Part shown: piece by piece, positions 14,711 through 23,301 of the stretch
Numbering within the stretch: the first letter of the stretch is position 1
Layout: every line of letters starts with the position of its first letter
Assembly (NCBI GenBank): GCA_002483085.1
Contig: DLHF01000038.1
Location: 1 to 30,041 of the forward strand
Direction: 5' to 3'
DNA from: Ignavibacteria bacterium UBA7675
Lineage (GTDB): Bacteria; Bacteroidota; Ignavibacteria; Kapaibacteriales; UB7675
DNA length: 30,041 bases
The notes under the pieces: model-generated
Seen by the model: the letters and a program-made list of their open reading frames with translations, nothing else
What the model was told of the DNA's origin: nothing
The model's database searches: none
Position numbers and translations under genes: made by a program

Positions 14711-14773
14711 TGCAGTCGCGGTATGTACACGGTTGCCGGTGCCGCGTGTGTTGTCCCATCTTCAGTAAAGTCT

Positions 14774-16744
14774 ATGGTATTCGATTTCCATTCGCTGGGC
14801 TATGTGCGTATTGCTTCTATTTCCCCCGAAGTACGCGTAGCCGATCCCGCCTTCAACGCTACAGAAACTCTCCGTGCAGCCGACCGCGCTTTGGAAGCGG
14901 GCTGCGATGTTTCGCTGTTTCCTGAGCTCGGGCTGAGCGCGTACACCTGTGCTGATTTGTTCCACCAGTCGGTTGTACTCGATGGTGTGATAGAAGCGCT
15001 GAGCCGTATCATAGAATACACCGCCGAAAAGCCGATTGCTCTTGTCGTGGGCCTGCCAATCGTCGCGTCGGGGCGTTTGTTCAATTGTGCTGCCTTTGTG
15101 TCTGGCGGCGAAGTACAGGGTATTGTACCAAAGCGCCATTTGCCGAACTACGGCGAATTCTACGAAGAACGTTGGTTCTCCTCGGAGCTCGAACGCACAG
15201 TGAGCGAGGTAGAAGTGCTCGGGCGCATGGTGCCCTTTGGTGCCGATTTGCTGTTCCGCGCTGCTTCCATGCCCGATTGCACCATAGGTATTGAAATATG
15301 CGAGGATTTGTGGTCGGTGTTGCCGCCCAGCAGTACAATGGCTCTGAGCGGTGCTACTGTGCTGCTGAACCTTTCAGCCAGCAATGAACTGCTCGGCAAA
15401 GCTCCGTACCGCATGTCGCTTGTGGTAGGGCAGTCGGCGCGCTGTCTTGCAGCGTATGTCTACGCCGGTGCCGGTGCGGGCGAGTCGTCCACGGATGTTG
15501 TCTTTTCAGGTCATTCATTCATAGCCGAGAACGGGACGCTACTGGCCGAGACCGAACGCTTTTGCTTCGATACGCAAATAGCTATAGCTGATGTAGATGT
15601 AGAGCGCCTTGTGCACGAGCGTATTAGGAATAATACGATGGCAGGAGCGCGGCCCTCGCAGTCTTTCCGCATCGTTGCCTTTGCGCTGCCCCGGCGCTCG
15701 GCGAGTGCTGGCAGCCCTGTATTGCATCGCCCGCTTGCCGCTACGCCGTTTGTGCCCGCCAGCGAGCAGCAACGCTCTGTGAGCTGCCGCGAAATCTTTT
15801 CTATTCAGACAACTGGGCTCGCCCGGCGTCTGCGGCAGATCAATGCTGCTACGGCGGTTATTGGACTTTCCGGTGGGCTCGATTCCACGCTCGCGCTTCT
15901 TGTTATTATCAAGGCATTCGACAAGCTCGGGCTCGACCGCAAAGGTATTATCGCCGTCACGATGCCGGGCTTTGGCACAACCGAACGCACAAAGAATAAT
16001 GCAGTGCAGCTCGCTGAGCAATTGGGGGTAACGCTGCGCTCTATTGCTATCGGCCCGGCTGTACGACAGCACTTCCTCGATATTGGCCACGACGAGAATG
16101 TCCACGATATTACCTACGAAAATGCCCAAGCGCGCGAACGCACGCAGATACTGATGGACATTGCCAACCAAGTGAACGGCATTGTGATCGGCACTGGCGA
16201 CCTCTCCGAACTGGCGCTTGGATGGTGTACTTACAACGGCGATCAGATGTCGATGTACGGCGTGAATGCAGGCATTCCTAAAACACTCGTGCGCTACCTT
16301 GTGCTCTGGTGCTCCGAATCGGAATTCGAGGGGGAGACATCGCGTATTCTGCTGGATGTGTACCATACACCAGTGTCGCCCGAACTTCTGCCGCTTGGTG
16401 CCAACGATACGCTGGAACAACACACCGAGGACACGATTGGCCCGTATGAACTGCACGACTTTTTTCTGTACAATACCGTGCGCTTGCAGTACACTCCGCG
16501 CAAGATATTTTTCCTCGCACTTCTGGCTTTTGCCGATATCTACAGCGCTGAAGTTATCCTGAAGTGGATGGCTGTGTTCTTCCGCCGCTTTATTACCCAG
16601 CAGTTCAAGCGCTCGCCTATGCCGGATGGCCCCAAAGTAGGTAGTGTGGGGCTTTCTCCGCGCGGCGACTGGCGCATGCCCAGCGATGCACAGTACACCT
16701 TGTGGATGCAGCAGATAGAAGCTCTGCAAAAGGAGTGTGCATAG
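14774..16744 (+). CDS. nadE: Glutamine-dependent NAD+ synthetase
   Basis: The protein (656 aa) makes NAD from nicotinate adenine dinucleotide, using ammonia from glutamine. The N-terminal half is a nitrilase-fold glutaminase with the catalytic Glu in LFPELGLSAY, Lys in PKRHLPNYGEFYEERWF and the nucleophile Cys in IGIEICEDLW. The C-terminal half is an ATP pyrophosphatase-type synthetase with VIGLSGGLDSTLAL (the SGGxDS loop) and GTGDLSELALGWCTYNGDQMS. The length fits the large NadE type found in many Gram-negatives. The frame is open to 14708 upstream, but the family starts near FDFHSLGYVRIA, so the ATG at 14774 is chosen. It is followed by repeat copy R3 and a convergent gene. Confidence 0.95.
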   Translation: MVFDFHSLGYVRIASISPEVRVADPAFNATETLRAADRALEAGCDVSLFPELGLSAYTCADLFHQSVVLDGVIEALSRIIEYTAEKPIALVVGLPIVASGRLFNCAAFVSGGEVQGIVPKRHLPNYGEFYEERWFSSELERTVSEVEVLGRMVPFGADLLFRAASMPDCTIGIEICEDLWSVLPPSSTMALSGATVLLNLSASNELLGKAPYRMSLVVGQSARCLAAYVYAGAGAGESSTDVVFSGHSFIAENGTLLAETERFCFDTQIAIADVDVERLVHERIRNNTMAGARPSQSFRIVAFALPRRSASAGSPVLHRPLAATPFVPASEQQRSVSCREIFSIQTTGLARRLRQINAATAVIGLSGGLDSTLALLVIIKAFDKLGLDRKGIIAVTMPGFGTTERTKNNAVQLAEQLGVTLRSIAIGPAVRQHFLDIGHDENVHDITYENAQARERTQILMDIANQVNGIVIGTGDLSELALGWCTYNGDQMSMYGVNAGIPKTLVRYLVLWCSESEFEGETSRILLDVYHTPVSPELLPLGANDTLEQHTEDTIGPYELHDFFLYNTVRLQYTPRKIFFLALLAFADIYSAEVILKWMAVFFRRFITQQFKRSPMPDGPKVGSVGLSPRGDWRMPSDAQYTLWMQQIEALQKECA

Positions 16745-16793
16745 GCGCATCGTACATCCGCTCGCTGGTTATAGATGATGCTGTGGAAGCGAT

Positions 16794-16955
16794 GTGGCAC
16801 GGGCGTGCTGTTCGTGTGTTCTGCCGCTGTCACCGGTCGCAAATCCGCTTTTCGGCTGCCCCAATGTCGTGCGCAGCAAGGGCGCTGAAGAGCGGACAAC
16901 ACGCGGCGGACGTGCAGCGCGGTGCGGAGAGAAAGCGGAAATCGGAGACCGAAGG
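16794..16955 (-). repeat. Dispersed intergenic repeat, full-length copy R3
   Basis: This is the longest copy and links the two halves of the family. On the minus strand 16887-16955 aligns with R1 and R2 (core TCCGCACCGCGCTGCAC), and the tail 16794-16850 aligns with R4 and R5 (GCGACCGGTGACAGCGGCAG then CCCGTGCCAC). It fills the gap between the convergent nadE and phosphoesterase genes. The reading frames through it are not conserved among copies in an obvious way. Confidence 0.6.
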
Positions 16956-16978
16956 CAACAGAACTTTGGCATTGGTAC

Positions 16979-17944
16979 TTACTGTATTCTAAATGTATCG
17001 CCTACCGTCCAGTTGCCGGTGCCTTTGTCTACACACTTCATTTGTATGAGAAGTTCGCTACCCTCGCGGGTAAGCGTACAAAAGTGCAGCGGTCGAATAG
17101 GCGCGCCGATATAGAGATCGCGATACTTGTGTGCTTGTGTTGTGTCTACTTCCTGCCGGGGGCCACCTCCGCCGCCAGTTACTAAAAAATGCCTGCCATT
17201 GTGCACAAAGTGTTCATAGCTATGGCAATGGCCGGTGACAAACAGCTTCGTTTTAGTATAGCGGTTATCAGTAAATTCCGACACAAAATAGCTCTGCACA
17301 TCGGCGTCGCCGTCTACCACGGTGCTGTTGGTAAAGGGCGGGTGATGGCATGCGGTAATGATGGCCGATACGGAAGAATCTGCCTGGAGCTTTGCCAGTT
17401 CGCGGGAATACCATGCGTTTTGGCTGTGGATCTCGTCGTCGGTCAGTTCGCTGAAATTAGAATTGAGCAGAATAAACCCCAGCGAATCGAAGCGAAAGGA
17501 GTACCACTGCTGGTGGTCGGCAGCCGGAAATCGACTGAAAAAGTAGGCCTGTGCCGTGGCGTTATTGCCAAAATACTCGTGGTTGCCAAGCACTGGAAAG
17601 ATTGGAATGCCGCGCTTCCGTATTTCCTGTGCGTTGTTGTCGAACTCTTCCCAGTGGCTGCTGCCCGAGCCATAGAACACGACATCGCCAACATGCAGGA
17701 TGAGCGCCGGGTTTTCCTCCGCGACTTTATCTAAGATTGCTTTTCTTACATCGTCGTTGCTTTCGCGCCAGAACTCTACCCATCCAGTAGCTTGGGTATC
17801 GCCTATCAGCACAATGGACTGCGGGCGATCTGGGTGTGCAATTGTGCCGGAATACACGACGGGAGTAGTGGTGGTGCTGCCCGAGCACGAAACTAAAAGC
17901 AGGCAACAGAGCACTATCAATTGGTAGTTGCAAGTCTTTTCCAT
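16979..17944 (-). CDS. Lipoprotein calcineurin-like metallophosphoesterase
   Basis: The protein (321 aa) starts with a lipoprotein signal peptide (LIVLCCLLLVSCSGS), so it is anchored in the envelope. It has the full set of two-metal phosphoesterase motifs: IVLIGDTQ, ILHVGDVVFYG, VLGNHEYFG, ITACHHPPF and VTGHCHSYEH. The family includes purple-acid-phosphatase-like and alkaline phosphatase D-like enzymes; the substrate is unknown. It ends with VDKGTGNWTVGDTF. The start at 17944 is set by the signal peptide, though the frame is open to 18028. A TAGCTTTG promoter element lies about 42 bases upstream. The gene is divergent from the uracil-DNA glycosylase gene. Confidence 0.88.
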   Translation of the reverse strand: MEKTCNYQLIVLCCLLLVSCSGSTTTTPVVYSGTIAHPDRPQSIVLIGDTQATGWVEFWRESNDDVRKAILDKVAEENPALILHVGDVVFYGSGSSHWEEFDNNAQEIRKRGIPIFPVLGNHEYFGNNATAQAYFFSRFPAADHQQWYSFRFDSLGFILLNSNFSELTDDEIHSQNAWYSRELAKLQADSSVSAIITACHHPPFTNSTVVDGDADVQSYFVSEFTDNRYTKTKLFVTGHCHSYEHFVHNGRHFLVTGGGGGPRQEVDTTQAHKYRDLYIGAPIRPLHFCTLTREGSELLIQMKCVDKGTGNWTVGDTFRIQ

Positions 17945-17985
17945 AACTTTTGCCCGTTTGTTATCATAATCGGTGTGCATCAGCA

Positions 17986-17993
17986 CAAAGCTA
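17986..17993 (-). promoter_or_regulatory. -7 promoter element (TAGCTTTG) for the phosphoesterase gene
   Basis: The minus strand reads TAGCTTTG, matching TAnnTTTG, 41 bases before the ATG at 17944, in the divergent gap with the glycosylase gene. Confidence 0.45.
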
Positions 17994-18099
17994 TTAGCCC
18001 GATGCTTGTGCAGGCCGCGAATATACACAGAGTGCGGCTAACACCGCAGAGCGGGCAGGAACTGGCAGACACACGAACACGGATACAGAACCGCACATT

Positions 18100-18894
18100 A
18101 TGAATGAACTACAGCAACTCATGGCAAAAGCAAAAAAGTACGTAGAGCAGCAGAAAGACCTGTTTGGCGACACGCGGTATGTGGACACACAGGCCGCAAC
18201 AGCGCGTGCCGCACAGCAAGCTATACCAATAATAGATCAGCAAAAAGTGGAAGAGCCTGTACAGGGCGAGTCTGCGGCGGAATCCCCCGGCGATATTTTG
18301 CTGCCCGGCGAGCCTGCGGGATGGCGAGAAGCGCCGAGCTTGGAAGTGATGGAACAACTACTTCAGGATTGCCGCAAGTGCCGCCTGTGGGAAACGCGCA
18401 CAAAGTTCGTGTTTGGCACGGGCAACCCTCATGCGGATATCATGGTAATCGGCGAAGCGCCGGGTGCCGACGAGGACGCTTCGGGCAAGCCATTTGTAGG
18501 GCGGGCAGGACAGCTTCTCACAAAAATTCTCGCGGCTATCAATCTCTCCCGCGACGAAGTATTTATCGCTAATATTATCAAGTCGCGCCCGCCGGGCAAC
18601 CGGCGTCCTCAGGCCGACGAAGTGGACGCCTGCGAGCCGTATTTGTTCAAACAAATGGAACTCATCAAGCCCAAATTTATTCTTGCGCTTGGCCTTACTT
18701 CTGTCAATACCTTGCTGCGCTCCGACCATCGGATGGGCGATATACGCGGCAAGCAGCTTGAATATCGGGGGGCTACGCTTATAGCTACCTACCATCCGGC
18801 AGCACTGCTGCGAAATCCGCAGTGGAAAGCTGCTACATGGGAAGATGTAAAACTTCTGCGGCGATTATACGACGAATCTCAGCAGGCGGCATAG
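18100..18894 (+). CDS. Family 4-type uracil-DNA glycosylase with one Fe-S cysteine replaced
   Basis: The protein (264 aa) excises uracil from DNA in base-excision repair. It has an N-terminal extension of about 85 residues, low in complexity and Gln/Ala-rich, then the family 4 core: CRKCRLWETRTKFVFGTGNP, the active-site motif GEAPGADEDASGKPFVGRAG, NIIKSRPPGNRRP, and YHPAALLRNP with the conserved His. Family 4 enzymes hold a 4Fe-4S cluster with four Cys in the pattern C-x2-C...C-x(14-17)-C. Here Cys91, Cys94 and Cys178 are present, but residue 162, where KCRPP is usual, is Ser (codon TCG). The cluster may be altered or use another ligand. The ATG at 18100 is the first of the frame. Confidence 0.88.
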   Translation: MNELQQLMAKAKKYVEQQKDLFGDTRYVDTQAATARAAQQAIPIIDQQKVEEPVQGESAAESPGDILLPGEPAGWREAPSLEVMEQLLQDCRKCRLWETRTKFVFGTGNPHADIMVIGEAPGADEDASGKPFVGRAGQLLTKILAAINLSRDEVFIANIIKSRPPGNRRPQADEVDACEPYLFKQMELIKPKFILALGLTSVNTLLRSDHRMGDIRGKQLEYRGATLIATYHPAALLRNPQWKAATWEDVKLLRRLYDESQQAA

Positions 18895-18951
18895 GCTGTC
18901 GAGTTCCGGCTCTCCATGCTCTATCGCTTGCCCGTTGTTGCGTTTTTATCG

Positions 18952-18959
18952 TATCTTTG
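18952..18959 (+). promoter_or_regulatory. Promoter (TTG-N21-TATCTTTG) for ddl
   Basis: TATCTTTG matches the -7 consensus, with a TTG at 18928-18930, 21 bases upstream. It lies in the 134-base gap between the glycosylase stop and the ddl start, so ddl is probably transcribed separately. Confidence 0.55.
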
Positions 18960-19028
18960 TCGCTCTTCAGGCAAATAGCTGCCTGCGGTTTGCCTTGTAT
19001 TCCTTTCACAGCATCCTCACAGAACACT

Positions 19029-20036
19029 ATGAACATAGCAGTACTTCTCGGCGGTATTTCTCCCGAACGCAATGTATCTTTTGTAAGCGGCCAGGCAGTT
19101 GCACAGGCGCTCCAGGAACGCGGCCATACGGTGACACTTATCGATCCCGCTCGCGGCGCTCAGTGTGTGATTACTCTCGACGATATACGAGCTACAGCCG
19201 ACGCCGAGGTGACAATGGAAGAACTTCAATCGTTCGGCCCATGGTCGATGGTAGAATGTGTGCAGTCGGGAGCTCTCGACAATGTGGATATTGCGTTTCT
19301 CGGATTGCACGGCAAATACGGCGAGGACGGCTATATCCAAGCTCTGCTGGAAATGCGCGGCATACGCTACACTGGCAGCGGTATGGCTGCGAGCGCTCTT
19401 GCTATGGACAAAGTGATGGCAAAACGCCTGATGCAGGCGCATGCTATTTCTACGCCCGACGGCATGGCTATCAATGCTGCATCGAACGACGACGAAACCT
19501 GCGGTGCTATCGTCGACCACTTCAACGGGCCGGTCGTAGTGAAGCCCAACGACCAAGGTTCTACGGTGGGAGTGACTATTGTAGAAAGTGGCGACCCGCT
19601 TGATATTCGCCGCGCAATTAGCGAAGCTCTGCGCTTTTCTTCTCTTGCCCTTATCGAACAATTTATTCCCGGGCGCGAGTTTACTGTAGGCGTGCTCGGC
19701 GGCAAAGCTCTGCCCGTGGTGGAAATTATCCCGCACGATGGATTTTACGACTACCAGCACAAGTACACGAAGGGGCATACCGAATATGTCTGCCCGGCTG
19801 ATCTACTCGACCAGGATACTGATTTTATGCAGAACCTCGCCGAATCGGCTTATGAAGCTCTTGGTTGCCGTGCCTACTGCCGTGTTGATTTCCGCATGGA
19901 CGACGAACATTTACCGTTCTGCTTAGAAGTAAATACCCTGCCTGGCATGACGTCGCAAAGCCTGTTTCCCAAGGCGGGGGCTGCGGCTGGTATGGAATTT
20001 GGTGAGCTATGCGAAAAAATTATCGAACTCTCCTGA
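19029..20036 (+). CDS. ddl: D-alanine--D-alanine ligase
   Basis: The protein (335 aa) joins two D-alanines with ATP for peptidoglycan precursors in the cytoplasm. It starts MNIAVLLGGISPERNVSFVSG, the typical Ddl N-terminus, followed by AFLGLHGKYGEDGYIQALLE, YTGSGMAASALAMDK, the ATP-grasp strand VVVKPNDQGSTVGVTIV, LIEQFIPGREFTVGVLGG, YDYQHKYTKGHTEYVCPA, RVDFRMD and the metal-binding end CLEVNTLPGMTSQSLFPKA. All ATP-grasp elements are present. The frame is open 69 codons further upstream, but the family start is at 19029, and the promoter element at 18952 lies inside that false extension. Confidence 0.95.
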   Translation: MNIAVLLGGISPERNVSFVSGQAVAQALQERGHTVTLIDPARGAQCVITLDDIRATADAEVTMEELQSFGPWSMVECVQSGALDNVDIAFLGLHGKYGEDGYIQALLEMRGIRYTGSGMAASALAMDKVMAKRLMQAHAISTPDGMAINAASNDDETCGAIVDHFNGPVVVKPNDQGSTVGVTIVESGDPLDIRRAISEALRFSSLALIEQFIPGREFTVGVLGGKALPVVEIIPHDGFYDYQHKYTKGHTEYVCPADLLDQDTDFMQNLAESAYEALGCRAYCRVDFRMDDEHLPFCLEVNTLPGMTSQSLFPKAGAAAGMEFGELCEKIIELS

Positions 20037-20157
20037 CGTCTTCTGTGCAGCACATTATGGTAATGATGCTGTAGATGAGCTTACGATAATTTCGTCCTGT
20101 TTTGTCCAGGCGCTGTCCGCTGTGGTATGCGCTGCTTCTGTTTATTCAAAGTAACCG

Positions 20158-21153
20158 ATGAATACAAAATCTCTGCATCTTTTTGGTCTTGGCAATGCAT
20201 TGGTAGATGTGCAGTTGCAGATAGACGACGATACATTTTCCGGTTTGAACCTTCGCAAAGGCGGGATGGCGCTTGTCAGCCCACGCGAGCAGCAGGCTTT
20301 GCTCGATAGGTTTCTCCATCAGGAGCCGTTTCTGTGCAGCGGTGGCTCGGCTGCCAACACGGTGATTGCTTTTGCCCAGTTCGGTGGAAAAGCAGGCTAT
20401 GGCACACGCCTTGGGCAAGATCAGCACGGTGCATTCTATGCTTCGGAATTTGAGAAGCTGGGCATTGAACTGCACGCTGAGCTCATGGAAAACGAAGCCA
20501 CCGGCACATGCCTTGTGTTGATTACGCCCGACGCCGAGCGCACGCTTAATACATCGCTGGCAGTAAACACCACATTCTCGAAAGAACACATTGCCGAGGA
20601 CGCCATAAGTAAGTCGGAATGGCTGTATATTGAGGGCTACAAATTTTCTGAACAGAGTGGGGCAGAGGCCATCGAGCACGCGATATACTACGCGAAAAAG
20701 CACGGTACAAAAATCGCTGTTACGTTCTCTGATGCCTTTATCGTGGAGTATTTCAGCGAAGGGCTGCGCAGCGCTGTAGCCAAAGCCGATCTTATCTTCT
20801 GCAATGAAGCTGAAGCGCTGGCTTTTACAGGTGCATCCACGCCCATTGAAGCATTTCGCGCTCTGCAAGAATCGGCGCCGAATGTGGCGATGACCGTAGG
20901 CGAGCAGGGGTCGAAAGTGCAGTTTGGCAACAGTACATGGGATATTCCTGCTGTTTCCGTGGTGCCTGTAGATACCACTGGTGCGGGTGATATTTATGCC
21001 GCAGGATTTCTCTATGGTATTACGCACGGCCATACGCCTGCACAAGCTGGCCATCTTGGCTCGGCTGCCGCTGCAAAAGTAATCTCACAACTGGGCGCAC
21101 GCCTGCACGACCGCGAATTTTCGCTGCTGCGCCATCAAGCGCTCGGCTTATAA
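20158..21153 (+). CDS. PfkB-family carbohydrate kinase (adenosine kinase-like)
   Basis: The protein (331 aa) is a ribokinase-family sugar or nucleoside kinase. The N-terminus LFGLGNALVDVQ is characteristic of the adenosine kinase branch. It then shows the first signature region CSGGSAANTVIAFAQFGGKAG, GTRLGQDQHG, the strand YIEGYKF, and the catalytic loop VDTTGAGDIYAAGFLYG with the general base Asp. Bacterial members of this branch phosphorylate adenosine, ribose-like sugars or inosine/guanosine; the exact substrate is not decided by the sequence. A near-consensus promoter TAATTTCG is at 20087-20094. The next gene starts 30 bases after its stop, so the two may be co-transcribed. Confidence 0.88.
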   Translation: MNTKSLHLFGLGNALVDVQLQIDDDTFSGLNLRKGGMALVSPREQQALLDRFLHQEPFLCSGGSAANTVIAFAQFGGKAGYGTRLGQDQHGAFYASEFEKLGIELHAELMENEATGTCLVLITPDAERTLNTSLAVNTTFSKEHIAEDAISKSEWLYIEGYKFSEQSGAEAIEHAIYYAKKHGTKIAVTFSDAFIVEYFSEGLRSAVAKADLIFCNEAEALAFTGASTPIEAFRALQESAPNVAMTVGEQGSKVQFGNSTWDIPAVSVVPVDTTGAGDIYAAGFLYGITHGHTPAQAGHLGSAAAAKVISQLGARLHDREFSLLRHQALGL

Positions 21154-21183
21154 CAATGTTGTCGAACTATTCCTGATGTCCCT

Positions 21184-22521
21184 GTGAAAACCAGACTCTT
21201 TCCTGCAATTGTTTTGCTGTTACTAATGTGCGCGGTGCCCAGACAGGCTCGTGCTCAGGCAGGCATGACCTTTGATGAGTTCAAAACGAGGCTGGTGCCG
21301 TATTTTGCCGAAGAGCTCATCGACGATATAAAAAGGCAGTTGCCACAGGGCACCGACTATCGCGTATGGGGGTGGGATGTTGGCGATTTTTCCGGTGATG
21401 GCTTTGTGGATGTTGCGTTTTCTATCCGCCAGGCATCGGAAAAAAAGAGCATTATGAATGTGTATCTGTTTGCCGACATCGACGGATTCCTTACCAATAT
21501 CGGGCGTTTTAACTATCCCTTTGTAGAAGTGCCGCTGGAAGTTGGGGTGGTTATCAAGGAAAACAGTTGTTTTGTGCTGCAAAAGTACGAGCAGTTTCAC
21601 TGGTCGATGACGGGCTATCGCTTCGACAACGGATCGCTGCTTGTGCTCGATAGTTTCCTTACTGCACGCGACAGGGACATGACACACGAGAGCTACAGGA
21701 ACTACCAGACGCTGCTCGGCTATGAGAAATACGAGAAAACGCGTTCGGGCGAGGAGGAGTTCAAAACAGAATTTATCACAGTGCCTTCCTATCCGCGCAA
21801 TCGCCAGGTGTACAAAGGCTATGCACAGGATGCCGTGAGCAATCTGGTGCGCTTTGTGCCAAAGGGCGCCTACTGGTGGTCTGGGGAAGATGATGCTGCC
21901 TTGAGAGCCAGATCGGCGTATGACCGAGAATTTCTCTACTTTTCTATAGCTATCACCGACGACAAAGTGATCACAGCCGAAAAGGAAGGGGAGCCTTCCG
22001 AGAGGGTAGAAATCTGGCTGGATGTGAATACTTCCGAGAACCGGTTTGTGAGGCAGGCAGGTAAGCGCACGGAGTTTCGCACTACAGCAGACTCCGGGCT
22101 GTTTTCTTTTTCTATTACTCCTGGCAACTTTACTAATCTCGCAGCTTCTGTAAAAATTAGCTCGACCGACGAATTAGACGACATCCAGCGCGACCAGGTA
22201 TCGCTTGTCAACGCGATTGCTTCGCCTACCGACAGCGGATATGTGGTAAAGATACGCATACCATTTCGGCTACTCGGTTTTGAGGGAGTGCCATTAGAGG
22301 ATGCGGGCACAACGGAGTTCGGCTGTAGCATAGCTGTGTACGACATCGACAATTTTTTCCGACCTGAAGAAGAGACTCTGATAGCAACTTCGCATTTCGA
22401 CAGTATGAATCCTGCCTCCTATGGTACGCTTCTGCTTATGCCGGGACATGAAACCTATGGGGAATCCACCAATATTTACACTGACCCCTTGGCTGAGCGC
22501 CTGCGCGACATCGGATTTTAG
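21184..22521 (+). CDS. Secreted protein of unknown function with a possible carbohydrate-binding C-terminal domain
   Basis: The protein (445 aa) begins at a GTG with a signal peptide (MKTRLFPAIVLLLLMCAVP then RQARAQ). The N-terminal half (about 25-195) has a VGDFSGDGFVDVAFSIRQ segment, reminiscent of FG-GAP-like calcium loops, and several aromatic strands (YEQFHWSMTGYRFDNGSLL). The C-terminal half (about 215-440) contains RSAYDREFLYFSIAITDD, RVEIWLDVNTSEN and IRIPFRLLGF, a pattern like the CBM9/DOMON sugar-binding sandwich. No catalytic motif is recognisable. The gene follows the PfkB-family kinase gene closely. No Shine-Dalgarno is obvious before the GTG, and no later Met would leave the signal peptide intact. 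Confidence 0.75.
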   Translation: MKTRLFPAIVLLLLMCAVPRQARAQAGMTFDEFKTRLVPYFAEELIDDIKRQLPQGTDYRVWGWDVGDFSGDGFVDVAFSIRQASEKKSIMNVYLFADIDGFLTNIGRFNYPFVEVPLEVGVVIKENSCFVLQKYEQFHWSMTGYRFDNGSLLVLDSFLTARDRDMTHESYRNYQTLLGYEKYEKTRSGEEEFKTEFITVPSYPRNRQVYKGYAQDAVSNLVRFVPKGAYWWSGEDDAALRARSAYDREFLYFSIAITDDKVITAEKEGEPSERVEIWLDVNTSENRFVRQAGKRTEFRTTADSGLFSFSITPGNFTNLAASVKISSTDELDDIQRDQVSLVNAIASPTDSGYVVKIRIPFRLLGFEGVPLEDAGTTEFGCSIAVYDIDNFFRPEEETLIATSHFDSMNPASYGTLLLMPGHETYGESTNIYTDPLAERLRDIGF

Positions 22522-22572
22522 AAAGCCTGTCCAAACAGAACAATTTTTTTTGGTTATAACTCAAAACAAGGC

Positions 22573-22580
22573 TAATTTTG
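22573..22580 (+). promoter_or_regulatory. ATP synthase operon promoter (TTTG-N20-TAATTTTG)
   Basis: TAATTTTG fits TAnnTTTG, with TTTG at 22549-22552 exactly 20 bases upstream. It lies 60 bases before the atpZ start and after the stop of the previous gene. The same 20-base spacing is seen at both tRNA genes, which strengthens the call. Confidence 0.7.
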
Positions 22581-22640
22581 CAATCTGTATTGCATGAGGG
22601 GTACAACCTCTGCAAGTATAACAGCACAAGGAGGATCTCA

Positions 22641-22883
22641 ATGTCGTTAGAAAGCAACAGAAAGATCCTGAATCAGCTAGGTCCTTTGATGAATATTGGC
22701 ATCGAGCTGGTAGCAATCATGGGAGTACTGGGCCTTGTAGGGTGGTATATCGATAATTCATTTGGTACATCTCCCGTCTGGCTGGCTGTATTTCTCGTTG
22801 TTGGAGCCGTTGGCGGTATGTATAGATTCATACGCACGGCACTGAAAGCAGACATACAGAAGTCGGACAAAGAAGACAATTAA
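22641..22883 (+). CDS. atpZ: AtpZ, ATP synthase operon small membrane protein
   Basis: The protein (80 aa) has two transmembrane segments (about residues 17-36 and 44-64: IGIELVAIMGVLGLVGWYID and PVWLAVFLVVGAVGGMYRF). The short basic N-terminus and the WYID turn are typical of AtpZ/AtpI-type proteins. AtpZ, with AtpI, is reported to form a divalent-cation channel and to help c-ring assembly. It is the first gene of the cluster. The start at 22641 is fixed by a very strong AAGGAGGA eight to thirteen bases upstream; the frame is open earlier (22578), but that would overlap the promoter. Confidence 0.88.
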   Translation: MSLESNRKILNQLGPLMNIGIELVAIMGVLGLVGWYIDNSFGTSPVWLAVFLVVGAVGGMYRFIRTALKADIQKSDKEDN

Positions 22884-22892
22884 TTCTCTTTC

Positions 22893-23258
22893 TTGGCGAG
22901 GAAGTTTGTGTCGGGTAGTCTCTTTGGACTTTCCCTTGAAGTAAGCGGTGTGCTGTATGCGCTGGTGTTAGCTGTGCTCTATACGGCGGCTGGCTACTGG
23001 TCGGTTAACTTCGCTTCAAAGAAAGAGTTTTCCATGTTTGTCGGGATAATTCTCGGAACCATGGTGTTGCGCCTCGGCGTGGCAGTTGTGTTGTTTTGGG
23101 TTCTTATGGCAATGGTTGGTGTTCACCAGCTTGCATTTTCTCTGACATTTATGGTGTCGTATTTCATCTTGCTGATGGCGGAAATTGTGTATATCAACAA
23201 ACGATACACTGTACTTGTAGCCGAACACAGGCAAAGCTTGGCACGGCGCAGAGTGTAA
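22893..23258 (+). CDS. atpI: AtpI-like membrane protein of the ATP synthase operon
   Basis: The protein (121 aa) has three to four hydrophobic segments: LYALVLAVLYTAAGYWSV, MFVGIILGTMVLRLGVAVVL with FWVLMAMVG, and LAFSLTFMVSYFILLMAEIV. It ends in a basic tail HRQSLARRRV. The position between atpZ and atpB, the length and the membrane pattern match the AtpI-like subunit that helps assemble the c ring. The sequence is weakly conserved, so the symbol rests mainly on context. The start is a TTG at 22893; an alternative GTG at 22908 has GAGG six bases upstream and may be the real one. The gene follows atpZ by nine bases. Confidence 0.75.
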   Translation: MARKFVSGSLFGLSLEVSGVLYALVLAVLYTAAGYWSVNFASKKEFSMFVGIILGTMVLRLGVAVVLFWVLMAMVGVHQLAFSLTFMVSYFILLMAEIVYINKRYTVLVAEHRQSLARRRV

Positions 23259-23301
23259 TCTGGTAGTTCCGCACTATGTATGTCTATAACAAGGTTCTTT
23301 T

